NCBI GenBank assembly: GCA_002790835.1
Contig: PFVX01000079.1
Coordinates: forward strand, 174,666-238,665
Length of the DNA: 64,000 bases
Reading direction: 5' to 3'
From: a bacterium CG_4_9_14_3_um_filter_65_15
GTDB taxonomy: Bacteria; Krumholzibacteriota; Krumholzibacteriia; LZORAL124-64-63
The notes beneath the pieces were generated by a model. The model was not told the DNA's origin. It ran no database searches and saw only the letters and a program-made list of their open reading frames with translations. The position numbers and the translations under genes were made by a program. Positions 26,116 to 37,068 of the stretch are shown in pieces (position 1 is the first letter of the stretch; each line of letters starts with the position of its first letter).

Positions 26116-27468
26116 CTAGAACACCCCCCGCACCGACAAGCCGGCGAACGTGCGGTGATAACCGCTGCTGGTCACGAACGAACTGCGGGAATGCCCGCCC
26201 TCGATGGCGATGAGCCAGCTGGGAGCCACACGCAGCCCGATGCGCCCGGAACCACCGCCGACCCCGATGCCGTCGGCAGCAGCTTCCTTCTCCTGGCCGG
26301 TGCTCCCCTCCAGGGCGAATGTCCAGCGCCGTCCGAAGCGCTTGAGACGCACGGTCAGGCTTCCGTTGCGCACCCAGTCGGGAGACCAGTAGCCGCCGGG
26401 ATAGGCCAGGGTGTCGTCCATGTGGGTGAAGGCGGCGATCACATCCAGGTTGACCGCCCCTTCGTAGTGCCAGCCGGCCTGCAGGCGGCCCTGCAGGCGG
26501 CGGTTTCCGTCGCTGAAGGTGGCCCGGGTCCCGGAGGCCCCCACCGACCAGGCCTTGGCCACCCGCAGTTCACAGGACAGGTTCTCCTGCTCGTAGCCGA
26601 TTTCGCGGGCGAAGGCCAAATAGGTCTCAACGGGCTGGGATGCGGCGCCTCCGTCGAAGCGCAGGCGCGAAGTGGGTTGCCAGGTCAGCCAGACATCGGC
26701 CCCCGGGCGATTCCAGTCCAGTTTTTCGCTGGCGCCGGCCGGCGGACCATCGCTGCCGAAGTGCTCGAACCAGCCCGTGGCGTGGCAGGACAGATGCGGA
26801 GCCAATCCCGCAGTCAACAGCATCTGCCAGCGCATAGCCGTGACGTCCGGCTGTCCGGGTTGGGCATAGCGGGACAGGCGCATTCCGACCTGGACCATGG
26901 CGCGACCGCCCACCGTGGTGGCGCCCAGGGCCGACAGACGCTGGACGTCCAGGTCGTCGGAATCCCAACTTCCCTGCCAGGCCAGGGAAGCGTGGGGGGT
27001 GTATTCGTCCAGGACGCGCAGGGCGAAATCGCCCGCTTCGGTTCGGGCGGCTGCAGATAGGCGGGTGTCCGTCTCCACTCCCCGCAGGGTACCCCACCCG
27101 GCATGCAGGCGGTTCCCCCAGATCCGGCAGCGTGCCAGGCCGATGCGCGCGTCGGCGTCCAGGGGGTTTTCTGCGATCAGGTCGCTGTAGATGTCTGCGG
27201 CCTGCCGCTGCAATCCGTACCAGCTGAGCGCCAGGGCCAGGCCCCGCCGGGTCGCCGGATCACGATCTCCGGGGTTCTCCCGTTGCCAGAGGCGAAACTG
27301 GTCCACGGCCCGATCGGCGTGTTCGTTCCAGAGGTTGGCGAAGGCGGCGCCGCGCGGATCGGTGGCGGCGCTCGCGTCGCCACAGACCGCCAGGAGCAGA
27401 CATAACGCCCCAAAGACGGCGGCCATCCGTCGCGGTTCGGGCCCGATCGTTCTGCACGTCCGATTCAT
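26116..27468 (-). CDS. TPR plus outer-membrane beta-barrel protein (PgaA-like exporter)
   Basis: This encodes 450 residues with an N-terminal signal (AVFGALCLLLAVCGDASA). Residues ~40-150 contain TPR-like helices (FANLWNEHADRAVDQFRLWQRENPGD, LALALSWYGLQRQAADIYSDLI, ADARIGLARCRIWG). From ~160 onward alternating amphipathic strands suggest a barrel, and the chain ends ...FAGLSVRGVF with a terminal aromatic residue suited to BAM-dependent insertion. This TPR-barrel layout is that of PgaA, although it is about half the length of E. coli PgaA. Its start shares a base with the pgaC-like stop. It probably exports the polymer. Confidence 0.78.
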   Translation of the reverse strand: MNRTCRTIGPEPRRMAAVFGALCLLLAVCGDASAATDPRGAAFANLWNEHADRAVDQFRLWQRENPGDRDPATRRGLALALSWYGLQRQAADIYSDLIAENPLDADARIGLARCRIWGNRLHAGWGTLRGVETDTRLSAAARTEAGDFALRVLDEYTPHASLAWQGSWDSDDLDVQRLSALGATTVGGRAMVQVGMRLSRYAQPGQPDVTAMRWQMLLTAGLAPHLSCHATGWFEHFGSDGPPAGASEKLDWNRPGADVWLTWQPTSRLRFDGGAASQPVETYLAFAREIGYEQENLSCELRVAKAWSVGASGTRATFSDGNRRLQGRLQAGWHYEGAVNLDVIAAFTHMDDTLAYPGGYWSPDWVRNGSLTVRLKRFGRRWTFALEGSTGQEKEAAADGIGVGGGSGRIGLRVAPSWLIAIEGGHSRSSFVTSSGYHRTFAGLSVRGVF

Positions 27469-28736
27469 TATTCACGCACCGTTTTCCATTGGGTGATCCG
27501 CGTCTTCTGTCGATTGACCTTCAGTCCCCGGGGGGCCGTCATAACCGTGATCAAGGCCATCAGGATCCAGTACACCAGGGGATAGAAGACGGCGATGATG
27601 TAATAGCGGGGCAGGGTCGGGTCGTAGGACCGGTCCAGCACCACGCCCGTGTAGAGCTGCGCGAGGCAGATCGTGGCGATGAGCATACCCCAGAAATTGG
27701 GCACGGGGGAGGCTCCAACCGGGGGGTACCCCAGGGCGTAACTGGTCAGCCAGATCAGCGTCAGCAGGACGTAGGTGTAGGCCCAGCCAACCGAAAGACT
27801 CGCTTCGACCAGGACGGGCCACAGGCGCCGGTTTTCCCATTTGCGCACGCTGCGCCCGTGCCGCCACAACACCTGGCTGAGTCCCAGAGCCCAGCGCCGC
27901 CGCTGGATCCACAGGCCGCGCAGGGATTGGGGAACCCGCATCCACATGATGGCCCGCGATTCATAGCGCACGTCCCAGTGCCTCAGCTGCAGGCGCCAGG
28001 TCAGGTCGATGTCCTCGGTGGCCATATCCGGGCTGTACAGGCCCACGTCGAACAGGGCGGAGCGGCGGAAAATGCCGACCACCCCGCTCATGGTCATGAT
28101 GCGACCCCAGATGCGTTGGGCCCGGCGCATCAGGGAGATGATGGAGGCGAATTCGATGGCCTGCAGCTTGGCCAGGAAACTGTCGCGGTTGACGACGCGG
28201 GGGTTGCCCGTCACCGCCGCACAGCGGGGCCAGCGGAAGTGCGGCACCATGCGGTCGAGGATGTCCGGGGCGGGATTGGCGTCGGCGTCCATGACGAAGA
28301 TCAGCTCGCCGCGGGTCACGGGGATGGCGTCGTTCAGGGCCATGGCCTTGCCCTCGTTCACCAGCTTGCGCACCAAACGCACGCGCTCATCGGACAATAA
28401 TGGTTGGATGAGTTCGCGGGTGCGGTCGGTCGAGCAGTCATCCACGACCACGACTTCGAAATTGGGGTAGCAGACGTTCAACACCCCGGCCACGGTCTCG
28501 GCGATGCTGGATTCCTCGTTGTAGGCGGGGATGACGAAGGAAACCAAAGGTTTTTCCTCGCTGGTGTAGAAGGCCTCCAGCTCATCCTCGTCGATATCCT
28601 CGCGCCGCTTGAAGAAAAGGATCGCGGTGTAGATCCACATCACGCTGGTCACCATGGGGTACCACGCGAAGTAGGTCAGCAGCAGGTAATACCACGGAGT
28701 GGACTGGAAGGTGACCATGGCACTGTAGATGTCCAT
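27468..28736 (-). CDS. pgaC: Processive family 2 glycosyltransferase (PgaC/IcaA-like)
   Basis: This encodes 422 residues with membrane helices at both ends. Catalytic motifs of processive GT2 synthases are visible: SFVIPAYNEESSIAETV, VVVVDDCSTDRT, FVMDADANPAPD (the D-x-D), ATEDIDLTWRL (the catalytic TED) and QRRRWALG (the Q-x-x-R-W). The combination and neighbours point to poly-beta-1,6-N-acetylglucosamine synthesis from UDP-GlcNAc; other linear polymers cannot be excluded. The ATG at 28736 shares one base with the stop of the upstream small membrane protein gene. Confidence 0.92.
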   Translation of the reverse strand: MDIYSAMVTFQSTPWYYLLLTYFAWYPMVTSVMWIYTAILFFKRREDIDEDELEAFYTSEEKPLVSFVIPAYNEESSIAETVAGVLNVCYPNFEVVVVDDCSTDRTRELIQPLLSDERVRLVRKLVNEGKAMALNDAIPVTRGELIFVMDADANPAPDILDRMVPHFRWPRCAAVTGNPRVVNRDSFLAKLQAIEFASIISLMRRAQRIWGRIMTMSGVVGIFRRSALFDVGLYSPDMATEDIDLTWRLQLRHWDVRYESRAIMWMRVPQSLRGLWIQRRRWALGLSQVLWRHGRSVRKWENRRLWPVLVEASLSVGWAYTYVLLTLIWLTSYALGYPPVGASPVPNFWGMLIATICLAQLYTGVVLDRSYDPTLPRYYIIAVFYPLVYWILMALITVMTAPRGLKVNRQKTRITQWKTVRE

Positions 28737-29110
28737 CAGGTGGTCACCCTTCCGGCGGCCGCGTAGACCTTGTTGCCGTCGGCATCGATATCGATGCTGA
28801 TCACGCCCGCGGCCTGCAACTGGACTTGCGGGGGGCCGAGGACGGGGCGGCCGAGGTGGTCGTGGTCCATGGATTCGGGGACCTTGGCCCGGCTTCCGGA
28901 GCGACGGTTCTGCCGGGCGATGTTCTTGTTGTGCCGGACCCAGAGGACCGTAAGCAAAAGTCCCAGCAACGAGACGGCCCCGAGCACGAACAGGGCCTGG
29001 AAGGTGGCCAGGGTGAGCCGTCGCCCGCTGACGATGTACCAGTAGTATCCGAACAGGATCCACAGCAGGATCGCGAACAGGTAGTGCAGGTAATTCCTGA
29101 CCGATTGCAT
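28736..29110 (-). CDS. Small two-helix membrane protein (PgaD-like)
   Basis: This encodes 124 residues with two membrane segments (YLHYLFAILLWILFGYYWYIV and ATFQALFVLGAVSLLGLLLTVLWV) and a soluble C-terminal tail of about 60 residues. Start ATG at 29110 has GGGAAGAAGA upstream. Its position as first gene of the operon, directly coupled to the PgaC-like synthase, matches the role of PgaD, which binds PgaC and c-di-GMP in E. coli. Sequence resemblance is weak, so the name rests mainly on size, topology and context. Confidence 0.68.
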   Translation of the reverse strand: MQSVRNYLHYLFAILLWILFGYYWYIVSGRRLTLATFQALFVLGAVSLLGLLLTVLWVRHNKNIARQNRRSGSRAKVPESMDHDHLGRPVLGPPQVQLQAAGVISIDIDADGNKVYAAAGRVTT

Positions 29111-29297
29111 CGGGCGATCTTCTTCCCGGGGCCGGGTCCGTCCGGCGTGAGGTTGACCGCGGGACCCGACGACCTTAAACTTCCGGATCCGACGGCATGC
29201 AGCGGCCGGTTGTCCTCTGCGGTGGCCACGATTTCTATCGACCGAAGGCACAGGGACTTGATCCCTGTTTGAACGCCCCTTGCCGAATGGAGCCACC

Positions 29298-32018
29298 TTG
29301 AAAGCCCGAGAAATCCGCACCCGTTTTCTGGACTTTTTCGCTCGGCACGGGCACCAGGTGGTGCCTTCGTCCACGCTGGTGCCGCACGACGATCCCACCC
29401 TGTTGTTCACCAATGCGGGTATGAACCAGTTCAAGGGGGTTTTTCTGGGTCTGGAGCACCGCGACTACAAGCGGGCGGCATCGGTCCAGAAGTGCATGCG
29501 CGTCAGCGGCAAGCACAACGATCTGGAAGAGGTCGGCAAGGACGCCCGGCATCATACCTTCTTCGAGATGCTTGGCAACTGGTCATTCGGCGACTACTAC
29601 AAGCGCGAGTCCATCGTCTGGGGCTGGGAATTCCTGACCGGGGAAATGGGTCTTGATCCACAGCGCCTGTGGGTTTCGGTCTACAAGGACGACGACGAAT
29701 CCTTCGCGATCTGGCGGGACGAAGTCGGAGTTCCCGCCGAGCGTATCGTGCGCCTCGGTGACATCGAGAAGGGCGACGAGGAGAACTTCTGGTCCATGGC
29801 CGACACCGGGCCCTGCGGCCCCTGCACCGAGATCCACATCGACCAGGGTGAAGCCATGCGCTGCGACCACCCCGACGGTTGCGCCGTGGGGGTCTGTGAT
29901 TGCGACCGCTGGCTGGAACTTTGGAACCACGTCTTCATGGAATTCAACCGCCAGGAGGACGGCACCCTGGATCCGCTGCCCATGCGCAGCGTGGATACCG
30001 GCCTGGGCTTCGAACGCCTGGTCGCGGTGATGCAGGGCAAGCAGAGCAACTACGAGAGCGACCTGTTCACGCCCCTGATCGACCGGATGGTCCGGATTAG
30101 CGGGCGCAAGGCCGTGGGCGAGGACCGCATCAGCATGCAGGTCATCGCCGACCACGCCCGAGCGTGCACCTTCACGGTGGCCGACGGGGCCACTCCGTCC
30201 AACGAGGGCCGCGGTTACGTCGTGCGCCGCATCCTGCGCCGGGCCGCCCGGCACGGGCACCTGCTGGGCATGGAGGAGCCGTTCCTGTACCGGATCGCCG
30301 AAGTGGTCATCGACGAGATGGGCGAGGCCTACCCCGGGTTGGTTGAGCGCCGCGAGCGCATCCTCGCGACGATCCGGCAGGAGGAAGAACGGTTCGGCCG
30401 CACCCTCACGGCGGGCCTGCAAGTCTACCAGGACATCCGCCGCATCATGAAGCAGGAAGGGCGGACCGAACTGTCGGGCGAGGAGGCTTTCCGGCTGCAC
30501 GATACCTTCGGCTTTCCCGTCGATCTGACGGCGGTGGTGGCCGAAGAAGACGGCTTCACCGTCGATCGCGAGGCCTTCAAACAATGCATGGAAGAGCAGC
30601 GCATCCGCAGCCGGAAGCAGAACGTTTTCATGGCCGGCATCGGACCCTGGCAGGCCGTGGATCCGGGCTTCGATCCGGCGACCTTTCGGGGCGAATTCAC
30701 CGGTTACGATCACCTCGAAGAAAAGGCAAAGGTGGTGGCCGTGCGGGTCGGCGGCGAGGACACGGACGGCCGTGCGCTGGCCCACATCCTGTGTGAACGC
30801 TCGCCTTTCTATGCCGAATCCGGGGGCCAGGTGGCCGATCGGGGCACCATGACGGTGACCGCTTCAGGGCTTGAGTTGGCCGTTCTCGGCGTGGTCAAGG
30901 TTGAGGAGGGTCCGGTGTGTGTGGTTGCCGGAGAGGCCGCGGAACTGGTTTTGGCCCTGACGGCGGACCCGCGGGTCCGGCTGCAGGTCGATCCCCGGCA
31001 CCGCGCCGGAGTCATGCGCCATCACACCGCCACCCATCTGCTGCATGCCGCCCTGCGCCAGGTCCTGGGCGACCACGTGGAGCAGGCCGGCAGCGTGGTG
31101 GAAGCGGCCCGCCTGCGTTTCGATTTCCGCCACGACAAGGCGGTCACGGCGGAGGAGCTGAACCGGGTCGAGGAGCTCGTCAACGAGGAGGTCGTGGCCA
31201 ATCGCAGCGTCATCCGGCACGACGCCGTGGCGCTCGATGAGGCCAAGCGACGCGGGGCCATGGCCCTGTTCGGAGAGAAGTACGGCGATACGGTGCGCAT
31301 GATCGAGATCCACGGCGGGTTTGCCGGCGCAACCCGGGAGAATCCCGAAGAGGGGCCGGTCTTTTCGCTGGAACTGTGCGGGGGCACCCATTGCCTGCGC
31401 ACCGGGGACATCGGGCCGGTGCGGGTTACCGCCGAGCAGAGCGTGGCGGCCGGCGTGCGCCGGATCGAGGCGGTCAGTGGCCCCGAGGCCCTGGCCCTGT
31501 ATGCCCAGGACCGCGAGACCGTGCGGAGCATCGCCGCCCGTCTGCGGCACGACGGCCCCCCCCTGGAGGAGCAAACGGCCGAACTGTTGGCCGAGCGCGA
31601 CGCCCTGCGCAAGGAACTGGCCGCCGTGCAACAAAGCCGGGCCCGAGGCGCCCTGGACGGCGCCCTGGACTCCCCCCGCACCGTGGGCGACCTGAAGGTG
31701 GTCACCGCCCAGGTGGAGGCCGAGGACCGCGATGCCCTGCTCCAGCTTGGTGATCATGTCCGCGACCGGCTGGGTGAGGCCGGAGTGGTGGTGCTCGCCG
31801 CCGTCCCCCAGGGCAAACCCACCCTGCTGGTGACCGTCACCCCGGACCTGGTCAAGACCGGACGGGCGCACGCTGGGAATCTGGTCAAAACCCTCGCCGC
31901 GAAGGTCGGCGGGCGTGGTGGCGGCAAGCCGGGCACGGCCCAGGCCGGACTGCCGGATACCGCGGCGCTGGCCGCGGCGCTGGCCGCGGTGGACGAGGTG
32001 TTGGCCGAATCGACCTGA
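29298..32018 (+). CDS. alaS: Alanine-tRNA ligase
   Basis: This encodes 906 residues starting with a TTG at 29298; GGAG lies 5 bases upstream and the protein then begins KAREIRTRFLDFFARHGH as in the family. An in-frame TTG at 29280 lies before that site. Class II catalytic-domain motifs are present (LLFTNAGMNQFKGVFLG, KHNDLEEVG, TFFEMLGNWSFGDYYK). The editing domain has the Zn ligands HHTATHLLHAALRQV and LCGGTHC, and the C-terminal region is a DHHA1-like domain. It charges tRNA-Ala and clears mischarged Ser/Gly. It stands alone, divergent from the exopolysaccharide operon. Confidence 0.97.
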   Translation: MKAREIRTRFLDFFARHGHQVVPSSTLVPHDDPTLLFTNAGMNQFKGVFLGLEHRDYKRAASVQKCMRVSGKHNDLEEVGKDARHHTFFEMLGNWSFGDYYKRESIVWGWEFLTGEMGLDPQRLWVSVYKDDDESFAIWRDEVGVPAERIVRLGDIEKGDEENFWSMADTGPCGPCTEIHIDQGEAMRCDHPDGCAVGVCDCDRWLELWNHVFMEFNRQEDGTLDPLPMRSVDTGLGFERLVAVMQGKQSNYESDLFTPLIDRMVRISGRKAVGEDRISMQVIADHARACTFTVADGATPSNEGRGYVVRRILRRAARHGHLLGMEEPFLYRIAEVVIDEMGEAYPGLVERRERILATIRQEEERFGRTLTAGLQVYQDIRRIMKQEGRTELSGEEAFRLHDTFGFPVDLTAVVAEEDGFTVDREAFKQCMEEQRIRSRKQNVFMAGIGPWQAVDPGFDPATFRGEFTGYDHLEEKAKVVAVRVGGEDTDGRALAHILCERSPFYAESGGQVADRGTMTVTASGLELAVLGVVKVEEGPVCVVAGEAAELVLALTADPRVRLQVDPRHRAGVMRHHTATHLLHAALRQVLGDHVEQAGSVVEAARLRFDFRHDKAVTAEELNRVEELVNEEVVANRSVIRHDAVALDEAKRRGAMALFGEKYGDTVRMIEIHGGFAGATRENPEEGPVFSLELCGGTHCLRTGDIGPVRVTAEQSVAAGVRRIEAVSGPEALALYAQDRETVRSIAARLRHDGPPLEEQTAELLAERDALRKELAAVQQSRARGALDGALDSPRTVGDLKVVTAQVEAEDRDALLQLGDHVRDRLGEAGVVVLAAVPQGKPTLLVTVTPDLVKTGRAHAGNLVKTLAAKVGGRGGGKPGTAQAGLPDTAALAAALAAVDEVLAEST

Positions 32019-32690
32019 TCAATCGCGCAGCCGGATGTACTGGTCCGGATCCTTGCGCCGGATGTTCGGCACCAGGGTCCCCTCGGCGGGGTGGCCGACC
32101 ACCAGGAGCAGGAACGCCTTCTCCGCGGCCGGCCGGTCGAGGATCTCGCCGAGAAACCCCATGGGACTGGGAGTGTGGGTGAGGGTCGCCAGGCCCGCCT
32201 GGTGCAGTGCGGCGATGAGAAATCCCGTGGCCAGACCCACCGATTCCTTGGTGTAGTAGTGCTTCTGCTTGTTCCCCTGCTCGTCTTTCCCGTGCCGCTG
32301 TTCGAACACCGCGATCAGCCAGGGCGCCGTTTCCAGAAACGGCTTGTCGGCGTTGGTGCCCAGGGGCTCGAGGTCGTCCAGCCAGTCTTGCGGAGCGCGG
32401 TCCCGGTAGAAACGCCGCTCTTCCTCTTCGGCCGCCAGCCGGATGCGGCGCTTGAGATCCGCCTCCGCCACCGCCTCGAAATGCCAGGGCTGCTTGTTGG
32501 CGCCGCTGGGCGCCTGCCCGGCGCATTCAAGACAGGCGCGGATGATGTTCCACGGCACGGCGCGGTCGGAGAATTCCCGCACGCTTCGGCGTCGGGTCAT
32601 GGAGTCGCGGAATGCCTCGGCCCGGGACAGCATCTGCGCAGGCGTCCATGCGGGCAGCGGGGGCGGGGGGATCATATCGGGTCCGGTCAT
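32019..32690 (-). CDS. Nitroreductase-family flavoprotein, iodotyrosine deiodinase-like
   Basis: This encodes 223 residues. [17 protein letters not shown] is the FMN-binding start of the nitroreductase fold. [17 protein letters not shown] and the long inserted segment [23 protein letters not shown], with its Glu, Tyr and Lys positions ([16 protein letters not shown]), resemble bacterial homologues of iodotyrosine deiodinase. Such enzymes reductively remove halogen from halotyrosines using FMN; the natural substrate in bacteria is mostly unknown. Start ATG at 32690 has GGAAGGA 6 bases upstream. The stop abuts the convergent alaS stop with no spacer. Confidence 0.87.
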   Translation of the reverse strand: MTGPDMIPPPPLPAWTPAQMLSRAEAFRDSMTRRRSVREFSDRAVPWNIIRACLECAGQAPSGANKQPWHFEAVAEADLKRRIRLAAEEEERRFYRDRAPQDWLDDLEPLGTNADKPFLETAPWLIAVFEQRHGKDEQGNKQKHYYTKESVGLATGFLIAALHQAGLATLTHTPSPMGFLGEILDRPAAEKAFLLLVVGHPAEGTLVPNIRRKDPDQYIRLRD

Positions 32691-32845
32691 GGGGCATCCT
32701 TCCGGGTTGGCTCAGCGCGGAGCGATCGCCTGAGCGCCGGGGGCTCGCGGCCGCAGATTGTTGCGATGATAGACCCAACGCACGCGTCGGCGCCACCAAT
32801 GGCGGCGGAGTTGGCAACGGCGCCTGCAGGGCATATTGTCAGGTT

Positions 32846-33751
32846 ATGAGTATACGGGATCGGGCAGAATACGGGGTGTTCCGCACGGGGTTGGCCTTGC
32901 TGCGGGCCCTGCCGCGTCGGTGGTCGGCCGGGCTGCTGCATGCCGCGGGCCGTGCGGCCGTGCGGCACAACTGGTGGCGGGCCGAGGTGGCCCGCCGGCA
33001 GATGGCCGCCGCGTTCCCTGAGAGGGAGGCGGCAGACATCGAGACCCTCCTGGCCAAAATGTACCGTCACCTGGCCGACTCCGTCTGCGAGATCTTCATC
33101 GAGCGCGAGTCGCCGCCGTTGGCGAGTGCCCCTGCAGGGGAGGATGCCCTGGGGCAGGCCCTGCAGCCGGGCAAGGGGCTGATCCTGGCTTCGCTGCATC
33201 TGGGGAACTTCGAACTCTGCGGCCGGGTCATTGCCGCCCGTTGCGATCTGCTGGACGTGGTCAAGCCGCAGCGCAACCGCGTTTTCGACCGCTACATCGA
33301 CGCCATGCGCAACCGGCACGGCATCGCCACGGTGCCCATGGACCGGTCCGGTCCGGCCGTTCTGGCCCAATTGCGCCGGGGCGGGGTGGTGTCCCTGCTG
33401 TTGGATCAGGATGCCGGCGACAAGGGAGTCGTTGTGGATTTCCTGGGCCGGCCGGCCTCGACCTGGCCGGGTGCCGCCCGGCTGTCCCTGCAGACGGGGT
33501 GTCCGGTCCTGCCGGTGTGCCTGGTGCGGGGGGAGCACGGCGAGCACGAACTGGTGTGCGGCCCCCTGCTCGATCCGGCGCAGCTTCCCGAAACGCAGCG
33601 CAACCCGACCGCTTTCACGGCGCTGATCACCGCCCACCTGGAAGAATTCGTCCGCCGCCGGCCGCAGCAGTGGTTCTGGGTCCACCGTCGCTGGAAGGGC
33701 GCGGCGCAAAAAGACCGCCGCCCCGGAACAGGGACGGCGGTCGCTCGCTGA
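32846..33751 (+). CDS. LpxL/HtrB-type lysophospholipid (lipid A) acyltransferase
   Basis: This encodes 301 residues. The acyltransferase H-x4-(D/E) motif is visible as SLHLGNFE, followed by NRVFDRYIDAMRNRHGI, GGVVSLLLDQDAGDKGVVVDFLGRPA and the C-terminal QQWFWVHRRWK, all typical of the LpxL family, which adds secondary acyl chains to Kdo-lipid A at the inner membrane. This supports an LPS-bearing outer membrane, as does hldD at 50 kb. Start ATG 32846 lies in a short AT-richer patch. A CG-rich inverted repeat lies within the last codons (GACCGCCG...CGGCGGTC). Confidence 0.9.
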   Translation: MSIRDRAEYGVFRTGLALLRALPRRWSAGLLHAAGRAAVRHNWWRAEVARRQMAAAFPEREAADIETLLAKMYRHLADSVCEIFIERESPPLASAPAGEDALGQALQPGKGLILASLHLGNFELCGRVIAARCDLLDVVKPQRNRVFDRYIDAMRNRHGIATVPMDRSGPAVLAQLRRGGVVSLLLDQDAGDKGVVVDFLGRPASTWPGAARLSLQTGCPVLPVCLVRGEHGEHELVCGPLLDPAQLPETQRNPTAFTALITAHLEEFVRRRPQQWFWVHRRWKGAAQKDRRPGTGTAVAR

Positions 33752-33770
33752 CCGGCCTGGTCGGCCGGGC

Positions 33771-35111
<1,341 letters not shown>

Positions 35112-35293
35112 GCTTCGCCACCTCGGAAGGTAGGTGAGGGTCGGGACACGAGGCCCCGACGGTGACTAGAGATTACCGCCAGAAGGTAGCCATTTGAGGG
35201 GCCGGATTCAAGGCAAGGCGCCTTGTCGCCCGTCCGGACGCGTGATAGCCTGCCCCGGACAGTTTGCCCGTCGGACTTCGCGCGAGGATCGCC

Positions 35294-37066
35294 ATGGATG
35301 CCCTGCACACCCTGGATTGGGTCATCATCGCCGCCTACGCCGCCCTGACCCTGGCCCTGGGTCTGGGTTTCCGGCGCCGGGCTTCCCGCTCCACCGAGGA
35401 GTACTTCCTCTCCGGACGCTCCCTGCCCTGGTGGGTTCTGGGCACCAGCATGGTGGCCACGACCTTTGCCGCCGACACGCCCCTGGCCGTCACCGGGTTC
35501 ATCCGCGAGCACGGGATCTGGTACAACTGGTTCGGCTGGCACTACGTGATGAGCCAGATGCTCGCGGTCGTGCTGTTTTCGCGCTTCTGGCGCCGGGCCG
35601 GCGTGCTCACCGACAACGAACTCATCGAAATGCGCTACAGCGGCAAGCCGGCGGCCTTCCTGCGCGGCTTCAAAGCCGGTTACTTCGCCCTGCTCTACAA
35701 CTTCATCGTTCTGGGCTGGGTCCTCAAGGGGATGGGCACCGTGGCCGAGGCCGTCCTGGGCGTCGACCCCGACCTGGCGGTGGTGATCGGAGCCGCGCTG
35801 GCGTTGTCCTATGCCCTGCTGGCCGGATTCTGGGGCGTGGTGGTGACCGACGTGGTCCAGTTCGTCCTGGCCATGACCGGTTCGATCCTGGTGGCGGTGC
35901 GCGCGATTCATTACGTGGGCGGGATCGCCGAACTCAAGTCCAGGCTGGTGGCCTCGCCCCAGTTTTCGGCCAACACCCTGGCTTTCATCCCGGGCGGCGG
36001 GTGGAGCTGGGACTCGGATTTCGTGAAGTTCCTGGCCTTCGTCACCCTGATGTGGTGGGCCAGCCACAACGCCGACGGCGGCGGCTACCTGATCCAGCGC
36101 ATGGCCGCGGCCAAGGATGAACGCCACGCCCGGGGGGCGACCCTGTGGTTCGTGGTCGCCAACAACGTCATCCGCTACTGGCCCTGGATCCTGACGGCCC
36201 TGGTTTCCATGGTCCTGTTCCCGACCATCCCCGACGGTCGCGGGGACGAAGCGGCCTACCCCCTGGTGATGCTCGAGGTGCTGGGGCCGGGATTGCTCGG
36301 TCTGCTGCTGGTGAGCTTCTTCGCCGCCTTCATGTCCACCATCGACACCCACCTGAACTGGGGTGCAAGCTACCTGATCAACGACATCTACCGCCGCTTC
36401 CTGCGCCGGGACGCGGGTGAGAAGGAAACGGTCCTGGCGGCCAAGGTGTGCGTGCTGCTGATGATGGCTTGCGCGGTGATCGTCGCCTTCGCGTTGTCGA
36501 GCATCGGCAAGGCTTGGCTCTTCGTCTGGGCCATGGGAGCGGGAATCGGTCCGGTGCTGATCCTGCGCTGGTTCTGGTGGCGCATCAACGCCTGGAGCGA
36601 AATCGCGGCCCTGGCGTCTTCGGTGCTGCTGGCGGTCGGTTTCGAGGTGACCGCGGCGATCCAGTCGGGATCGGACTACAGCCTCTTCGCAACGCCGGTC
36701 CGGGTGGGGGACATGGCTTTGCAGACACACCACAAGGCCATGATCCTGGTGCCGGTGACCATTTTGGTGTGGCTCGTGGTGACCTTTGCCACCCGTCCGG
36801 TGGATCCGCAGATCCTGCGGCCCTTCTACCGGCGCGTCCGCCCCTTTGGCCGCTGGGGCGAGACCGCCCGGCTCGAACCTGGCCTCCATGAGGCGGGGCT
36901 TGGCTGGGTCATCGTGCGCCAGTGGTTTGCCGGGTGCCTGGGAGTATTCGGGCTGCTGTTCGGGATCGGCAACCTGCTGCTGCTGCAGATGCTGCCGGGT
37001 CTGGTGTTGCTCGGGCTGGGGGTGACCGCAGGGGTCTACCTGGGACGGTCCCTGGCGCAGGACTAG
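35294..37066 (+). CDS. Sodium:solute symporter (SSS family)
   Basis: This encodes a 590-residue inner-membrane transporter with about 13-14 hydrophobic segments. The N-terminal half carries STEEYFLSGRSLPWWVLGTSMVATTFAADTP, the typical SSS first-helix region with Na+-site residues. SFFAAFMSTIDTHLNWGASYLINDIYRRF is the helix 8-9 signature. The substrate cannot be deduced. The ATG at 35294 has CGAGGA 6 bases upstream; a longer frame from 35264 has no good site. The gene is alone and converges on the sensor kinase gene (2-base gap between the stops). Confidence 0.93.
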   Translation: MDALHTLDWVIIAAYAALTLALGLGFRRRASRSTEEYFLSGRSLPWWVLGTSMVATTFAADTPLAVTGFIREHGIWYNWFGWHYVMSQMLAVVLFSRFWRRAGVLTDNELIEMRYSGKPAAFLRGFKAGYFALLYNFIVLGWVLKGMGTVAEAVLGVDPDLAVVIGAALALSYALLAGFWGVVVTDVVQFVLAMTGSILVAVRAIHYVGGIAELKSRLVASPQFSANTLAFIPGGGWSWDSDFVKFLAFVTLMWWASHNADGGGYLIQRMAAAKDERHARGATLWFVVANNVIRYWPWILTALVSMVLFPTIPDGRGDEAAYPLVMLEVLGPGLLGLLLVSFFAAFMSTIDTHLNWGASYLINDIYRRFLRRDAGEKETVLAAKVCVLLMMACAVIVAFALSSIGKAWLFVWAMGAGIGPVLILRWFWWRINAWSEIAALASSVLLAVGFEVTAAIQSGSDYSLFATPVRVGDMALQTHHKAMILVPVTILVWLVVTFATRPVDPQILRPFYRRVRPFGRWGETARLEPGLHEAGLGWVIVRQWFAGCLGVFGLLFGIGNLLLLQMLPGLVLLGLGVTAGVYLGRSLAQD

Positions 37067-37068
37067 GG

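Noticed and set aside
29111..29297. A T-box or other tRNA-sensing leader before alaS
   Set aside because: There is no T-box consensus, specifier-like loop or terminator in the 187-base region. Only a small repeat around CAGGGACTTGATCCCTG was seen.
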